NCBI RefSeq assembly: GCF_000024025.1
Contig: NC_013131.1
Coordinates: forward strand, 7,750,001 to 7,814,000
DNA: 64,000 bases
Source: Catenulispora acidiphila DSM 44928
Lineage (GTDB): Bacteria; Actinomycetota; Actinomycetes; Streptomycetales; Catenulisporaceae
Direction: 5' to 3'
In this document: positions 17,196 to 25,033 of the stretch, piece after piece
Numbering within the stretch: position 1 is the first letter of the stretch
How the letters are laid out: each line of letters starts with the position of its first letter
Position numbers and translations under genes: made by a program
Notes under the pieces: model-generated
The model's database searches: none
Seen by the model: only the letters and a program-made list of their open reading frames with translations
Told to the model about the DNA's origin: nothing

Positions 17196-17207
17196 TTGAA
17201 CGTTCAA
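17196..17207. promoter_or_regulatory. Predicted LacI operator 1 of locus B
   Basis: TTGAACGTTCAA, a perfect 12-base palindrome, 23 bases upstream of the lacI start on the minus strand. A second copy is centred 36 bp away. Confidence 0.75.
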
Positions 17208-17231
17208 AGTATCTGGAGTGGAGTGTTTCAT

Positions 17232-17243
17232 ATGAACGTTCAA
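17232..17243. promoter_or_regulatory. Predicted LacI operator 2 of locus B
   Basis: ATGAACGTTCAA shares the core TGAACGTTCA with operator 1. It lies 46 bases before the hydrolase start. The 36-bp centre spacing is near 3.5 helical turns, so two dimers would sit on opposite faces unless the DNA bends. Confidence 0.72.
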
Positions 17244-17289
17244 ATGGATAGAGTGCGAGTGAACGACGACGCACCATGAGGGGCACTCC

Positions 17290-19416
17290 ATGACCGACGG
17301 TCCGGCCGATTTCCCAGCTCAGCAACCCTATCTGCACGATCTCCAGACCACGGTGAAGGCTCCGGTCTTCGGCTTGTCCGGGACCGGCGGCGCTTTGTCG
17401 GGGCAAGGCGTGGCGGGGGTTTTCGCCGACGACAGACGCGTCCTGAGCGTTTCGGAGATCGCCCTCTCGGGTGCGCGGCTCGTTCCTATCGCGAGCGAGC
17501 TCGTCGGCGCGGATGCGACACGCAGCGTGCTGGTGGCGCGCGGACTCGGCGAGGACGGCGCGGATCCGGCGGTGTGGGTGGAGCGGTCGCGGGTGCTTGT
17601 GGATGGCTCCGATTCCGATTCCGATTCCGATTCCGGCTCGCGGGCGGTCGTGCGGGAGATCGTGGAGATCCGGTCCGCTTCGCGCCGTCGCGTCCAGACC
17701 ACGCTGAGCATGACGTTGGGCTGCGACCTGGCCGAGATCTCGGCGGTGAAGTCTGGCTACTCCCCCGGCGCGCTGCCGGCTGAAGCTGTTCACAGTGGTC
17801 TGCAATGGGTCGGGCTTGGTGCGGAGAACCGGGACATCGTTCAGGCGATCGCTCAGCACGCGCCCGCCGTCGTGGATGCGAAGCAGGGTCGGCTCAGCTG
17901 GCCGGTCAAGCTGGAGCCCGGCGAGAGCGCCCGCTTCAGTATCGAGGTGAGCGCTGCGGTTTTCGACTCCTCTGTAGTGCTGGGCACCGCGGGCGAATCA
18001 GTGCTCGGCGACCTGCGCGTGGACAGCGGCGACATCCGTATCGGACGCTTCGTCGAGCGCTCACTGTCCGATCTGCGCGGGCTGGAACTGCGCGATCCTT
18101 CGGCGCCGGAGGACCACTTCCTGGGCGCCGGTGCGCCGTGGTTCCTCACGTTGTTCGGCCGCGATTCGCTCATCGCCGCGCGCATGTTGCTGCCGCTGGG
18201 CACGGAACTGGCCGCCGGCACGCTGCGTACGCTGGCCCGGCGTCAGGGTACGAAGACCGACCCGGAGACCGCCGAGCAGCCGGGCAAGATCCTGCACGAG
18301 ATCCGCCGCGCGCCGGCCTCCCACGACGCGGTCGGCAACACCGGAGGGCCGATGACGCTGCCCTCGACGTACTACGGCACCGTGGACGCCACGCCACTGT
18401 GGATCATGCTGCTGCACGACGCCTGGCGCTGGGGCATGCCCGCCGACGAAGTGGAGAAGCTGCTGGATCCGCTGGGCGCCGCGCTGGCCTGGATGCGCGA
18501 CCACGGCATGGACGACGCCGGCTTCCTGAGCTACGTCGACGAATCGGGCCACGGCCTGGCGAACCAGGGCTGGAAGGACTCCGGCGACTCGATCCAGTTC
18601 ATCGACGGCCGGATCGCAACAGCGCCACTGGCCCTAAGCGAGGTCCAGGGCTACGCCTACGAGGCGGCAATGAGCGGCGCGGCACTGCTCGACGCCTTCG
18701 GCCGCCCCGGCGCCGACGAGTGGCGCACCTGGGCCGCACAACTCGCCGCACGATTCCGCGCCCGCTTCTGGATCAGCGACGCGGACGGACCGTTCCCAGC
18801 GATCGCCCTGGACCGCGACGGCAAGCCCGTGAACACGGTCGCCTCGAACATGGGACACCTGCTGGGCACCGGAATCCTGAACCCCGAGGAGTCGGCGCTG
18901 GTCGCCGCACGCCTCGGATCGGCAGCGCTGTCCTCGGGCTATGGACTGCGAACCATGGCAACCTCGGCAGCCGGTTACAGCCCACTGAGCTACCACGGCG
19001 GCTCGGTATGGACCCACGACACCGCGATGGCCGTGCAGGGACTGGCCCGAGCAGCGGCAGACGGCGTGCCAGGCGCGGCAGAATCGGCACGCGCACTGAT
19101 CGACGGCCTGCTAGAGGCAGCCGCAGGCTTCGAATACCGCATGCCGGAGCTGTACGCAGGCAGCCCAGCCCGCACCGGCGGCCGCCCGACCCCCTACCCG
19201 GCTGCGTGCCGCCCACAGGCATGGGCCGCGGCGGCAGCGATCGCGGTGGTCTCGACGCTGGTCGGGGTGCGACCCGACGCGCCCGCGAACGCGATGGCGT
19301 TCCAGCCGCTGCCCGGCGGGGACTGGGACGGGCTGACCGTGCGCGGATTGCGGGTCGGCGCGGATGCGGTGGACGTGCGGCTGGATGCGGGGGATGTCCG
19401 GGTGCTGGATTCCTGA
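17290..19416 (+). CDS. Glycogen-debranching-type glycoside hydrolase (amylo-alpha-1,6-glucosidase-like)
   Basis: 708 aa, ATG with GAGGGGC upstream. N-terminal 220 residues match the bacterial glycogen-debranching N-terminal domain (GVAGVFADDRRVLS; VEIRSASRRRVQTTLSM). The rest is an (alpha/alpha)6-barrel hydrolase: GAPWFLTLFGRDSLIAARM, the NTGGPMTLPSTYYGTVDATP loop, SYVDESGHGLANQGWKDSGDS, and MATSAAGYSPLSYHGGSVW. No signal peptide, so cytoplasmic; it probably hydrolyses branched oligosaccharides brought in by the locus B importer. An in-frame run of GATTCC hexamers encodes SDSDSDSDS near residue 110. The 3' end of the gene has been copied downstream. Confidence 0.9.
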   Translation: MTDGPADFPAQQPYLHDLQTTVKAPVFGLSGTGGALSGQGVAGVFADDRRVLSVSEIALSGARLVPIASELVGADATRSVLVARGLGEDGADPAVWVERSRVLVDGSDSDSDSDSGSRAVVREIVEIRSASRRRVQTTLSMTLGCDLAEISAVKSGYSPGALPAEAVHSGLQWVGLGAENRDIVQAIAQHAPAVVDAKQGRLSWPVKLEPGESARFSIEVSAAVFDSSVVLGTAGESVLGDLRVDSGDIRIGRFVERSLSDLRGLELRDPSAPEDHFLGAGAPWFLTLFGRDSLIAARMLLPLGTELAAGTLRTLARRQGTKTDPETAEQPGKILHEIRRAPASHDAVGNTGGPMTLPSTYYGTVDATPLWIMLLHDAWRWGMPADEVEKLLDPLGAALAWMRDHGMDDAGFLSYVDESGHGLANQGWKDSGDSIQFIDGRIATAPLALSEVQGYAYEAAMSGAALLDAFGRPGADEWRTWAAQLAARFRARFWISDADGPFPAIALDRDGKPVNTVASNMGHLLGTGILNPEESALVAARLGSAALSSGYGLRTMATSAAGYSPLSYHGGSVWTHDTAMAVQGLARAAADGVPGAAESARALIDGLLEAAAGFEYRMPELYAGSPARTGGRPTPYPAACRPQAWAAAAAIAVVSTLVGVRPDAPANAMAFQPLPGGDWDGLTVRGLRVGADAVDVRLDAGDVRVLDS
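17611..17634 (+). repeat. Hexanucleotide GATTCC x4 inside the hydrolase gene
   Basis: Four perfect tandem GATTCC units encode alternating Ser-Asp in a surface loop of the N-terminal domain. Copy changes would stay in frame. Confidence 0.9.
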
Positions 19417-19611
19417 GCATGAGGGAGCGCAGGTGTGGCGCCGGTCGGCAAGGCATGCGAGGCGTTTGCGTCTGCGCGGACGCTGTGGATGTGCGGCTGG
19501 GTGAAGTGAATGTCTGGGTGCTGAGTTCCTGAGCTTGAGGGAGCGCAGCTGTGGCTGCGGCCAGTCGGGCATGAGGGGCGCGTCTGAGTTCCTAAGCTTG
19601 AGGGAGCTCAG
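19360..19611 (+). repeat. Decayed tandem copies of the hydrolase gene 3' end
   Basis: The last 57 bases of the hydrolase gene plus about 22 bases beyond its stop (19360-19438) are repeated 116 bp downstream at 19476-19555 with substitutions. Translated, ADAVDVRLDAGDVRVLDS becomes ADAVDVRLGEVNVWVLSS, again followed by a stop. A third shorter copy (19585-19611) keeps only the stop-region sequence (GAGTTCCTAAGCTTGAGGGA). The rest of the 19417-19792 gap holds no convincing gene. Confidence 0.82.
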
Positions 19612-19792
19612 GCGGCGGGTCATGCATGAGGGACGTTGGCGAGCGTGCTGTGTCGGCCGTCGTTCGTGGCGGCGCGGATGCTGAGAAGTCTGCGGCTGGA
19701 GGCGGGGGTCTTTGGCGGGGCATGCGGGGCGTTTTCGGGAGCTGCTGTGCCGGCTGTCGTGCGTGTCGGGAGGGGTGGATACCTTTTCCCGC

Positions 19793-21586
19793 ATGGGTGA
19801 GTTTGAGGTTGGCGGGTTGTTGCAGCTGATGCGGGGTGCTGATCCTGCGGATCCGGGGACGTGGGCGGGGTGGCGGGGTGGGTGGGAGGAGCTCGTCGAT
19901 GAGTTCCTTGATGAGGGTGCGTTGGATGATGGCGCTTATGTGGTGATTCCGCAGGTGATTGATGCGGCGGTTGGGTTGGCGCCGGAGCATATGGTCGATT
20001 TCTGGATACGGCTGGGGTATGCCGTTGCCGCGCCGGATTCGGGGGCGGTTCCTGCTGACCTTGCGGCGGGGTACGTGGCGGCGTTGCGGCGTGCGGAGCA
20101 GGCTGTGGTGCGGGTGCTGGCTGCTGCTGATGTTCCTTTCACCAGGTGCACCGACTTGGTCCTGTCGGGAGTGGCGTTCAGCGGGCATCGCATCGGGCGT
20201 GCGTTGTGGGCGATCAGTGATGTGCTCAGCGATCACGTTCTCCATTGTCCGGGCTGCGACTGGGAGTGCGACTACAGCACGGTGGTTCCGGGTCTGCCCT
20301 CGCGGGCGGAGGGGCACATGTGGACGGAGAGCGGCATCCCACTGGACGCCTCACCTCAGGCAGTCCTCGCCATGGCCGCCAGCCTTGTCGCCACGAAGGG
20401 GACGCCTACGTGGGCCGCCGAGGAGGCGGCGGAGCAACTCAGTGTGCTCATGGGGTGCTTCCAGTGCGCACACTGCGGAAACACATGGTCGATCGCCGAC
20501 AGCTTGGCGCCGCCGCCGGACGGCGCGCGTCCGCTGGATCCCGATTCTCTGGTGGTGCTCGATACTCCGGTGCCGGCCGGGCAACCCGTCTCACCGACCG
20601 AGGAGACGGCGATGATGGCGGTGACGGCGTTGCTGGGCTGCGACGCCGGCGTCAACGCGGTGGCGATCGTGGCGGGCTCGGACCGGCCGACGCTGGTGGT
20701 GGGCGGCGGAGATCGTGGGCTGATTCATGTGTGGGACATGGCGACCGGTCAGGCTCTGCGCGAGCCGCTGGCCGGACACCCCGACCGGATCTTGACGCTC
20801 GCCGCGATCCCCAAACCGGACGGCGGCGCGTGGCTGGCCAGCGGCGGCGAAGGCGGCTCGATCGGTCTGTGGGATCCGTGGACCGGGGAGAAGATCCGAC
20901 AGCCGGAAGTGACATGGGCAGGCGGCGTCAGCGGCGTGTGCGCGGCAACCATGCCCGACGGTCGCGTGCTCCTCGCGTCAGCCAGGACACGCGGCGCGGT
21001 GCGGGTGAGCGAGCCGGTCAGCGGCGACATCCGAGCACGCTTGAATCCCTTTGGGCATCCCATCGCATCGATCGCTCCGCTCCCGGTGGCTGCCGGCTAC
21101 ACGACGATCGCAGGGACGGACCAGTCCGGCCGTGTATACGTGTGGGATCCGAGCATCAGCGACCCGCACGAGTGCGAACACGGAGCAGCTCTCGCGCCCT
21201 CGAAGGATGGGCTCGCCGACGCCGGCCACACGTTCGTCCAGGCGGTCGCCGCCGTACCGCTGCGCGGAAAGACGCTGCTGGCCACCGGCGACCGCAAAGG
21301 CAACCTCGCGCTGTGGGACCCGGCGACCGGGACCGCGACCGGGCAGACCCTGCCTTCCGACGTCAAAGGTCGGACGCTGAGCGCCCTGACCGCGACCGAG
21401 CTCCCAGACGGGCGCACCCTCGTCATCACCGGCAGCACCCAAGGCAGTACCCTGCGATGGTGGGAGCCCGAGACCGGCGCCGTCTCGACGATCGACGTCG
21501 GCGCGGCGGTCACGTCCCTGGCCGTCACGGGCTCGACGCTGGTCGTCGGGCACACCCGCGGAGTGTTCATCATGCAGCTGGCTTGA
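19793..21586 (+). CDS. WD40-repeat protein with N-terminal cysteine-pair region
   Basis: About 597 aa. ATG at 19793 chosen, though no good ribosome-binding site is seen; an in-frame GTG at 19775 directly behind GGGAGGG is the alternative. The N-terminal third has no family I recognise but carries CPGCDWEC near residue 150 and CFQCAHCGNTW near residue 220, which could form zinc-ribbon sites. The C-terminal 320 residues form a WD40-type beta-propeller, with blades such as GLIHVWDMATGQALREPLAGH, GGSIGLWDPWTGEKIRQPE, GRVYVWDPS and GNLALWDPATGTATGQTL. Intracellular scaffold or sensor; partner unknown. The N-terminus is unusually rich in non-optimal third positions compared with the propeller part. 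Confidence 0.82.
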   Translation: MGEFEVGGLLQLMRGADPADPGTWAGWRGGWEELVDEFLDEGALDDGAYVVIPQVIDAAVGLAPEHMVDFWIRLGYAVAAPDSGAVPADLAAGYVAALRRAEQAVVRVLAAADVPFTRCTDLVLSGVAFSGHRIGRALWAISDVLSDHVLHCPGCDWECDYSTVVPGLPSRAEGHMWTESGIPLDASPQAVLAMAASLVATKGTPTWAAEEAAEQLSVLMGCFQCAHCGNTWSIADSLAPPPDGARPLDPDSLVVLDTPVPAGQPVSPTEETAMMAVTALLGCDAGVNAVAIVAGSDRPTLVVGGGDRGLIHVWDMATGQALREPLAGHPDRILTLAAIPKPDGGAWLASGGEGGSIGLWDPWTGEKIRQPEVTWAGGVSGVCAATMPDGRVLLASARTRGAVRVSEPVSGDIRARLNPFGHPIASIAPLPVAAGYTTIAGTDQSGRVYVWDPSISDPHECEHGAALAPSKDGLADAGHTFVQAVAAVPLRGKTLLATGDRKGNLALWDPATGTATGQTLPSDVKGRTLSALTATELPDGRTLVITGSTQGSTLRWWEPETGAVSTIDVGAAVTSLAVTGSTLVVGHTRGVFIMQLA

Positions 21587-21665
21587 GGCCATGGCCAGGT
21601 CGTGACACCGCGCTTACTGTGAACGCCGTCTCGCAGTGCCCGGATATACGACCCTTGGAGCGCAG

Positions 21666-22628
21666 ATGAATCCCACTCGTCGCAATGTCCTGAAATGGGG
21701 ACTCAGCGGCACCGTCCTGGCCGCCACCTCGCTCGGGCTGCCCGCCACGGCGCGCGCCGACTCCCCCGTCACGCCGGGCGGCAAGCCCACGGACCGCTGG
21801 ATGAGCTATCTCGACCCGAACCTGTCGCTGCTGGGGATGACGGTTCCCGGGACGCACGACACCTGCTGCACCAATCCCGCGAACGGCACCGAGTGGTCGC
21901 ACACGCAGAACTGGGGGATCCCGCAGCAGTTGTCGGAGGGCGTGCGGTTCGTCGACATCCGCTGCAACGGGTTGCAGGGGACGGCCAGCGAGATGGGCAT
22001 CTACCACTCCAGCTACTACCAGGGCATCCGGCTGCAGGACGTGCTGGACCAGTGCAAGGCGTTCCTCGCCTCGCAGCCGACCGAGACGATCGTCATGCGG
22101 CTGAAGAACGAGAACGCCGGAGGCCAGGCGCTCAGCGACGCGGAGTTCCAGCGCCGGGTCACCTACTACTTCGACACGCTCGGGTATCGGGACCTGTTCC
22201 ACATGTACGGCTGGCCGACGCTCGGTCAGGCGGCCGGCAAGGTGGTGCTGCTGGCGGACTTCGCGTTCCCGGCGTCGTGGAATCTGATCGGCTGGGCGGA
22301 CAGCGCGAACTGGCAGTTCAACGTGCAGGACACGTATACCGGGGTGTCCACGGGCTCGAAGGGTCAGCTGATCACGCAGCAGTTCGACAACGCGTACAGC
22401 AACCCGGCGCCGACGACGATGTACGTGAACTTCCTCAGCCTGGCGCCGTCGATCAACGACGGTCTGGGGTTTCCGAAGAACCTCGAGCAGACGCTGATGG
22501 ACAACTCCATCTACCCGTATCTGCGTGCCCGGACCGGGCAGCGCGCGCGGTTCGGGATCGTGCCGATGGACTTCCCGGACTTCCACGTGAACGTGCTGGA
22601 GATGTTGATCGACAAGAACTTCGCCTGA
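21666..22628 (+). CDS. Secreted PI-PLC X-domain (phosphatidylinositol-specific phospholipase C-like) protein
   Basis: 320 aa, ATG with TTGGAG upstream. Tat-type signal (RRNVLKWGLSG, residues 5-15; cleavage near ATARA at about 31). The PI-PLC fold pattern includes MTVPGTHDTCC with the general-base His at 64, FVDIRCNG near 95-102, and IYHSSYYQG with the second His at 114, followed by LKNENAGG. Bacterial PI-PLCs cleave phosphoinositides to inositol cyclic phosphate without calcium. At 320 aa it matches the bacterial single-domain form. Same strand as the C39-like gene 114 bp downstream. Confidence 0.88.
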   Translation: MNPTRRNVLKWGLSGTVLAATSLGLPATARADSPVTPGGKPTDRWMSYLDPNLSLLGMTVPGTHDTCCTNPANGTEWSHTQNWGIPQQLSEGVRFVDIRCNGLQGTASEMGIYHSSYYQGIRLQDVLDQCKAFLASQPTETIVMRLKNENAGGQALSDAEFQRRVTYYFDTLGYRDLFHMYGWPTLGQAAGKVVLLADFAFPASWNLIGWADSANWQFNVQDTYTGVSTGSKGQLITQQFDNAYSNPAPTTMYVNFLSLAPSINDGLGFPKNLEQTLMDNSIYPYLRARTGQRARFGIVPMDFPDFHVNVLEMLIDKNFA

Positions 22629-22741
22629 GAGACCAGTCAAGATATCGCATGGATTTGCTTCCGATCATGCTGGGTTGAGGGCTAATCTTCAACAGCATTC
22701 AACATGGTGGCGGCAGTCTGGCGCGCGGTCTTGGAGGACTG

Positions 22742-24196
22742 ATGTCGGCGAGCTCTCAAGCAGATCGGCAGGATGCGGGCGGCTCGGTGCGCCGCCGCGC
22801 GGTGCTCGCCGGCGGGGCGGCTGTGGGCGCCGCTATGGTCGGAGTCGCGGGAGCGGGGACGGCGGCAGCGGCGACGAACGGCACGGAGGCCGCGATGAGC
22901 AATGCGGCGGCAGAGGCAGCGACGACGACAGCGACGGCAGAGACGAAGAGCAAGGACTCGGGCCCGGCCCGGGTCCGCTTCGACCGGTGGACGACCTGGG
23001 CCGACTTCCGGTCCGGGAAGTCCGCCGGCGTGCTGCCGCTGCCGGGACCGCGGCTGGGCGTCGTCATCGCCGAGCCGACGGGGACCACGTCCTACACCGA
23101 CCCCTACCTCAACACCACCGCAGAGTACGAATACGCGACCTGGACCTCCCCGACCCGGCAACTGGACTTCGGCGCCACGCAGCTGACCGCGCACTGGAAC
23201 GCCGACACGCCGAAGGGCACGTTCCTGAAGGTGGAACTGCTCGCCACGATGGAGGACGGCCACCGCGACACCTGGGTCATGGGCGTCTGGACCCGCGACG
23301 ACAGCGAGCTGAACCGTACCTCGGTCAACGGGCAGAGCAACGCCTACGGCGAGATCGACACCGACACATGGAGCTCTGAGACCGGGCACTCGATGCGTTC
23401 CTACCAACTGCGCCTGACTCTGTTGCGCCGCCCCGGTTTGCGGGCGACGCCGCGGGTCTGGCAGATCGGCGCGACGGCCTCCATGGTCCCGGCGCGTACC
23501 ACCGTTCCGGCGAGTACGCCGGGCCCGGCGACCGGCATCACGCTCGCGGTCAAGCCGTACGCGCAGAACCTGCACGACGGCCAGTACATCCAGTACGGCG
23601 GCGGCGGTGAGGCGTGGTGCAGCCCGACGTCGACCGAGATGGTGGTCGAGTTCTGGGGCAAGGGCCCGACCGCCGAGGATCTGGCGTGGGTCGATCCCAG
23701 CTACGTGGACTCCTCGGTGGACGAGGCGGCGCGCTACAGCTACGACTACGGATATCAGGGTACTGGCAACTGGCCTTTCACCTGCGCCTACGCCGCGTCC
23801 TACGGGTTGGACGCGATGGTCGTGCGGCTGAACTCGCTGACCGAGCTGGAAGTGCTCGTCGCCCACGGCTTCCCGGTGGTCACGTCGCAGTCCTTCACAC
23901 TCGCCGAGAACGGCTACTACGCGAGCGCCGGACACCTGTGGTGCGTCATCGGGTTCACCGACACCGGCGACGTGATCGTCAACGACCCGGCCAGCAACAG
24001 CGACTCCAACGTCTACACGGTCTACCCGCGGCGGATGTTCGAGACGGTGTGGCTGCGGACGAACTACACCAAGGCCGACGGCTCGCCCGGGTACGGCTCC
24101 GGCGGGGTCGCGTACCTGATCAAGCCGCACGACAAGGCGCTGCCGCCGGTCGTGGACCCGCGCAATCCCAGCTGGCCGTCCGACCCCTGGGGATGA
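22742..24196 (+). CDS. Secreted C39-family peptidase-like protein
   Basis: 484 aa, ATG. Tat-type signal (RRRAVLAGGAAVGAAMVGVAG). A low-complexity Ala/Thr linker is followed by a beta-rich domain (residues ~80-250) and a C39_2-type papain-fold domain: candidate catalytic Cys near 292 (GEAWCSPTS), His near 397 (SAGHLWCVIGF) and Asp/Asn just after (VIVNDPAS). Such proteins cut extracellular peptides or cell-wall crosslinks. Ends in a strong terminator shared with nothing else. Confidence 0.87.
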   Translation: MSASSQADRQDAGGSVRRRAVLAGGAAVGAAMVGVAGAGTAAAATNGTEAAMSNAAAEAATTTATAETKSKDSGPARVRFDRWTTWADFRSGKSAGVLPLPGPRLGVVIAEPTGTTSYTDPYLNTTAEYEYATWTSPTRQLDFGATQLTAHWNADTPKGTFLKVELLATMEDGHRDTWVMGVWTRDDSELNRTSVNGQSNAYGEIDTDTWSSETGHSMRSYQLRLTLLRRPGLRATPRVWQIGATASMVPARTTVPASTPGPATGITLAVKPYAQNLHDGQYIQYGGGGEAWCSPTSTEMVVEFWGKGPTAEDLAWVDPSYVDSSVDEAARYSYDYGYQGTGNWPFTCAYAASYGLDAMVVRLNSLTELEVLVAHGFPVVTSQSFTLAENGYYASAGHLWCVIGFTDTGDVIVNDPASNSDSNVYTVYPRRMFETVWLRTNYTKADGSPGYGSGGVAYLIKPHDKALPPVVDPRNPSWPSDPWG

Positions 24197-24201
24197 GACC
24201 G

Positions 24202-24250
24202 ATTGAGGCCCCGGCGTGGCGGGCGTCAGGGGCCTCAATCACCTTTTTCC
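24202..24250 (+). terminator. Rho-independent-like terminator after the C39 gene
   Basis: ATTGAGGCCCC (24202-24212) and GGGGCCTCAAT (24229-24239) form an 11-bp stem, followed by CACCTTTTT. Confidence 0.85.
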
Positions 24251-24285
24251 GGCTGGGCTCGGCTTTGCCCGGCTGGGTTTTCCGG

Positions 24286-24553
24286 CTAGGAAGGCAGTTC
24301 GACGGACAGGGCGTGGCGGAAGACGTCGCGTGGGTCCCCGTCGCCTTGATCTGCTGGAGCTTCGGGTAGTTCTCCTTGTAGTAGAGCTCGTGCCAGGGAC
24401 GCCGGAGATGTTCCACGCCGGGTCGGCGAGGTCGACATCCGGGTAGTTGATGTATGAGCCGTCGCTCACGGCGTCCGGGACCGGGACGCCGCCGGTCGCC
24501 GCGTAAATGCTGCGGTAGTACTCGCGCATCCACTGGACGTTCGCGGCGAGCGC
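24286..24553 (-). pseudogene. C-terminal remnant of a BBE-type FAD-linked oxidase
   Basis: Minus-strand fragment matching only the end of berberine-bridge-type FAD oxidases: NVQWMREYYRSIYAATGGV and DGSYINYPDVDLADPAW in one frame, then WHELYYKENYPKLQQIKA in another, then DPRDVFRHALSVELPS and stop in a third. Two frameshifts within 270 bases and loss of the FAD-binding N-terminus show that it is dead. Its truncated edge abuts the next plus-strand gene. Confidence 0.85.
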
Positions 24554-24567
24554 CTATGCTGCCGGAC

Positions 24568-25023
24568 ATGACCGCCGACGCTCCGGACCCAGCCGTCGAG
24601 GCGGACACCGCGCTGATCGGCGGCGCGCTCCGCAGCCGCGAGGACGACGGCGCGCCCTGGTCGGTGGCGTGGGGCATGCTGCCGCCGGGCGTGGAGGCAG
24701 TGCACGTGACGTTCCGCGACGGCCGCCGCTCGGAGCCCGCGGCACGCGTCGGCATCCTGGGACGGCACTGGGCCGCCGAAGTAGCCGGACGGTTCGACAA
24801 GGCGGTGGTGACCGCCGGCGAGATCCGCGAGACGGTGAAGATCAGGATGCGAGACAAGACCCCGGCGCCGCGCAGGTTCTCCCGCAAGAAGGACGCGCTC
24901 CCGACCGACCCGCTGGAGCGGATGAAGCACCACTGGGGACTCGCGGCGGTGATTCTGCAGCCGGGAAGCGAGGACCGTCCGGTGCTGCCGGACATCCGCA
25001 GCGCCGGCGGAGACCTGGCTTAG
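24568..25023 (+). CDS. Hypothetical protein
   Basis: 151 aa from ATG 24568; an ATG four codons upstream is also possible and neither has a clear ribosome-binding site. No family recognised. The N-terminal half contains APWSVAWGMLPPGVEAVHVTFRDGR, which looks like a beta-sandwich strand pair. The middle has a basic stretch (RDKTPAPRRFSRKKD). No signal peptide or membrane segment. Coding is supported by typical high GC3 and by the clean gap between the pseudogene and the convergent operon. Confidence 0.6.
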   Translation: MTADAPDPAVEADTALIGGALRSREDDGAPWSVAWGMLPPGVEAVHVTFRDGRRSEPAARVGILGRHWAAEVAGRFDKAVVTAGEIRETVKIRMRDKTPAPRRFSRKKDALPTDPLERMKHHWGLAAVILQPGSEDRPVLPDIRSAGGDLA

Positions 25024-25033
25024 CCCGAACCTG

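Noticed and set aside
19416-19792. A small gene between the hydrolase and the WD40 gene
   Set aside because: Open frames here consist of decayed copies of the hydrolase 3' end and lack ribosome-binding sites.
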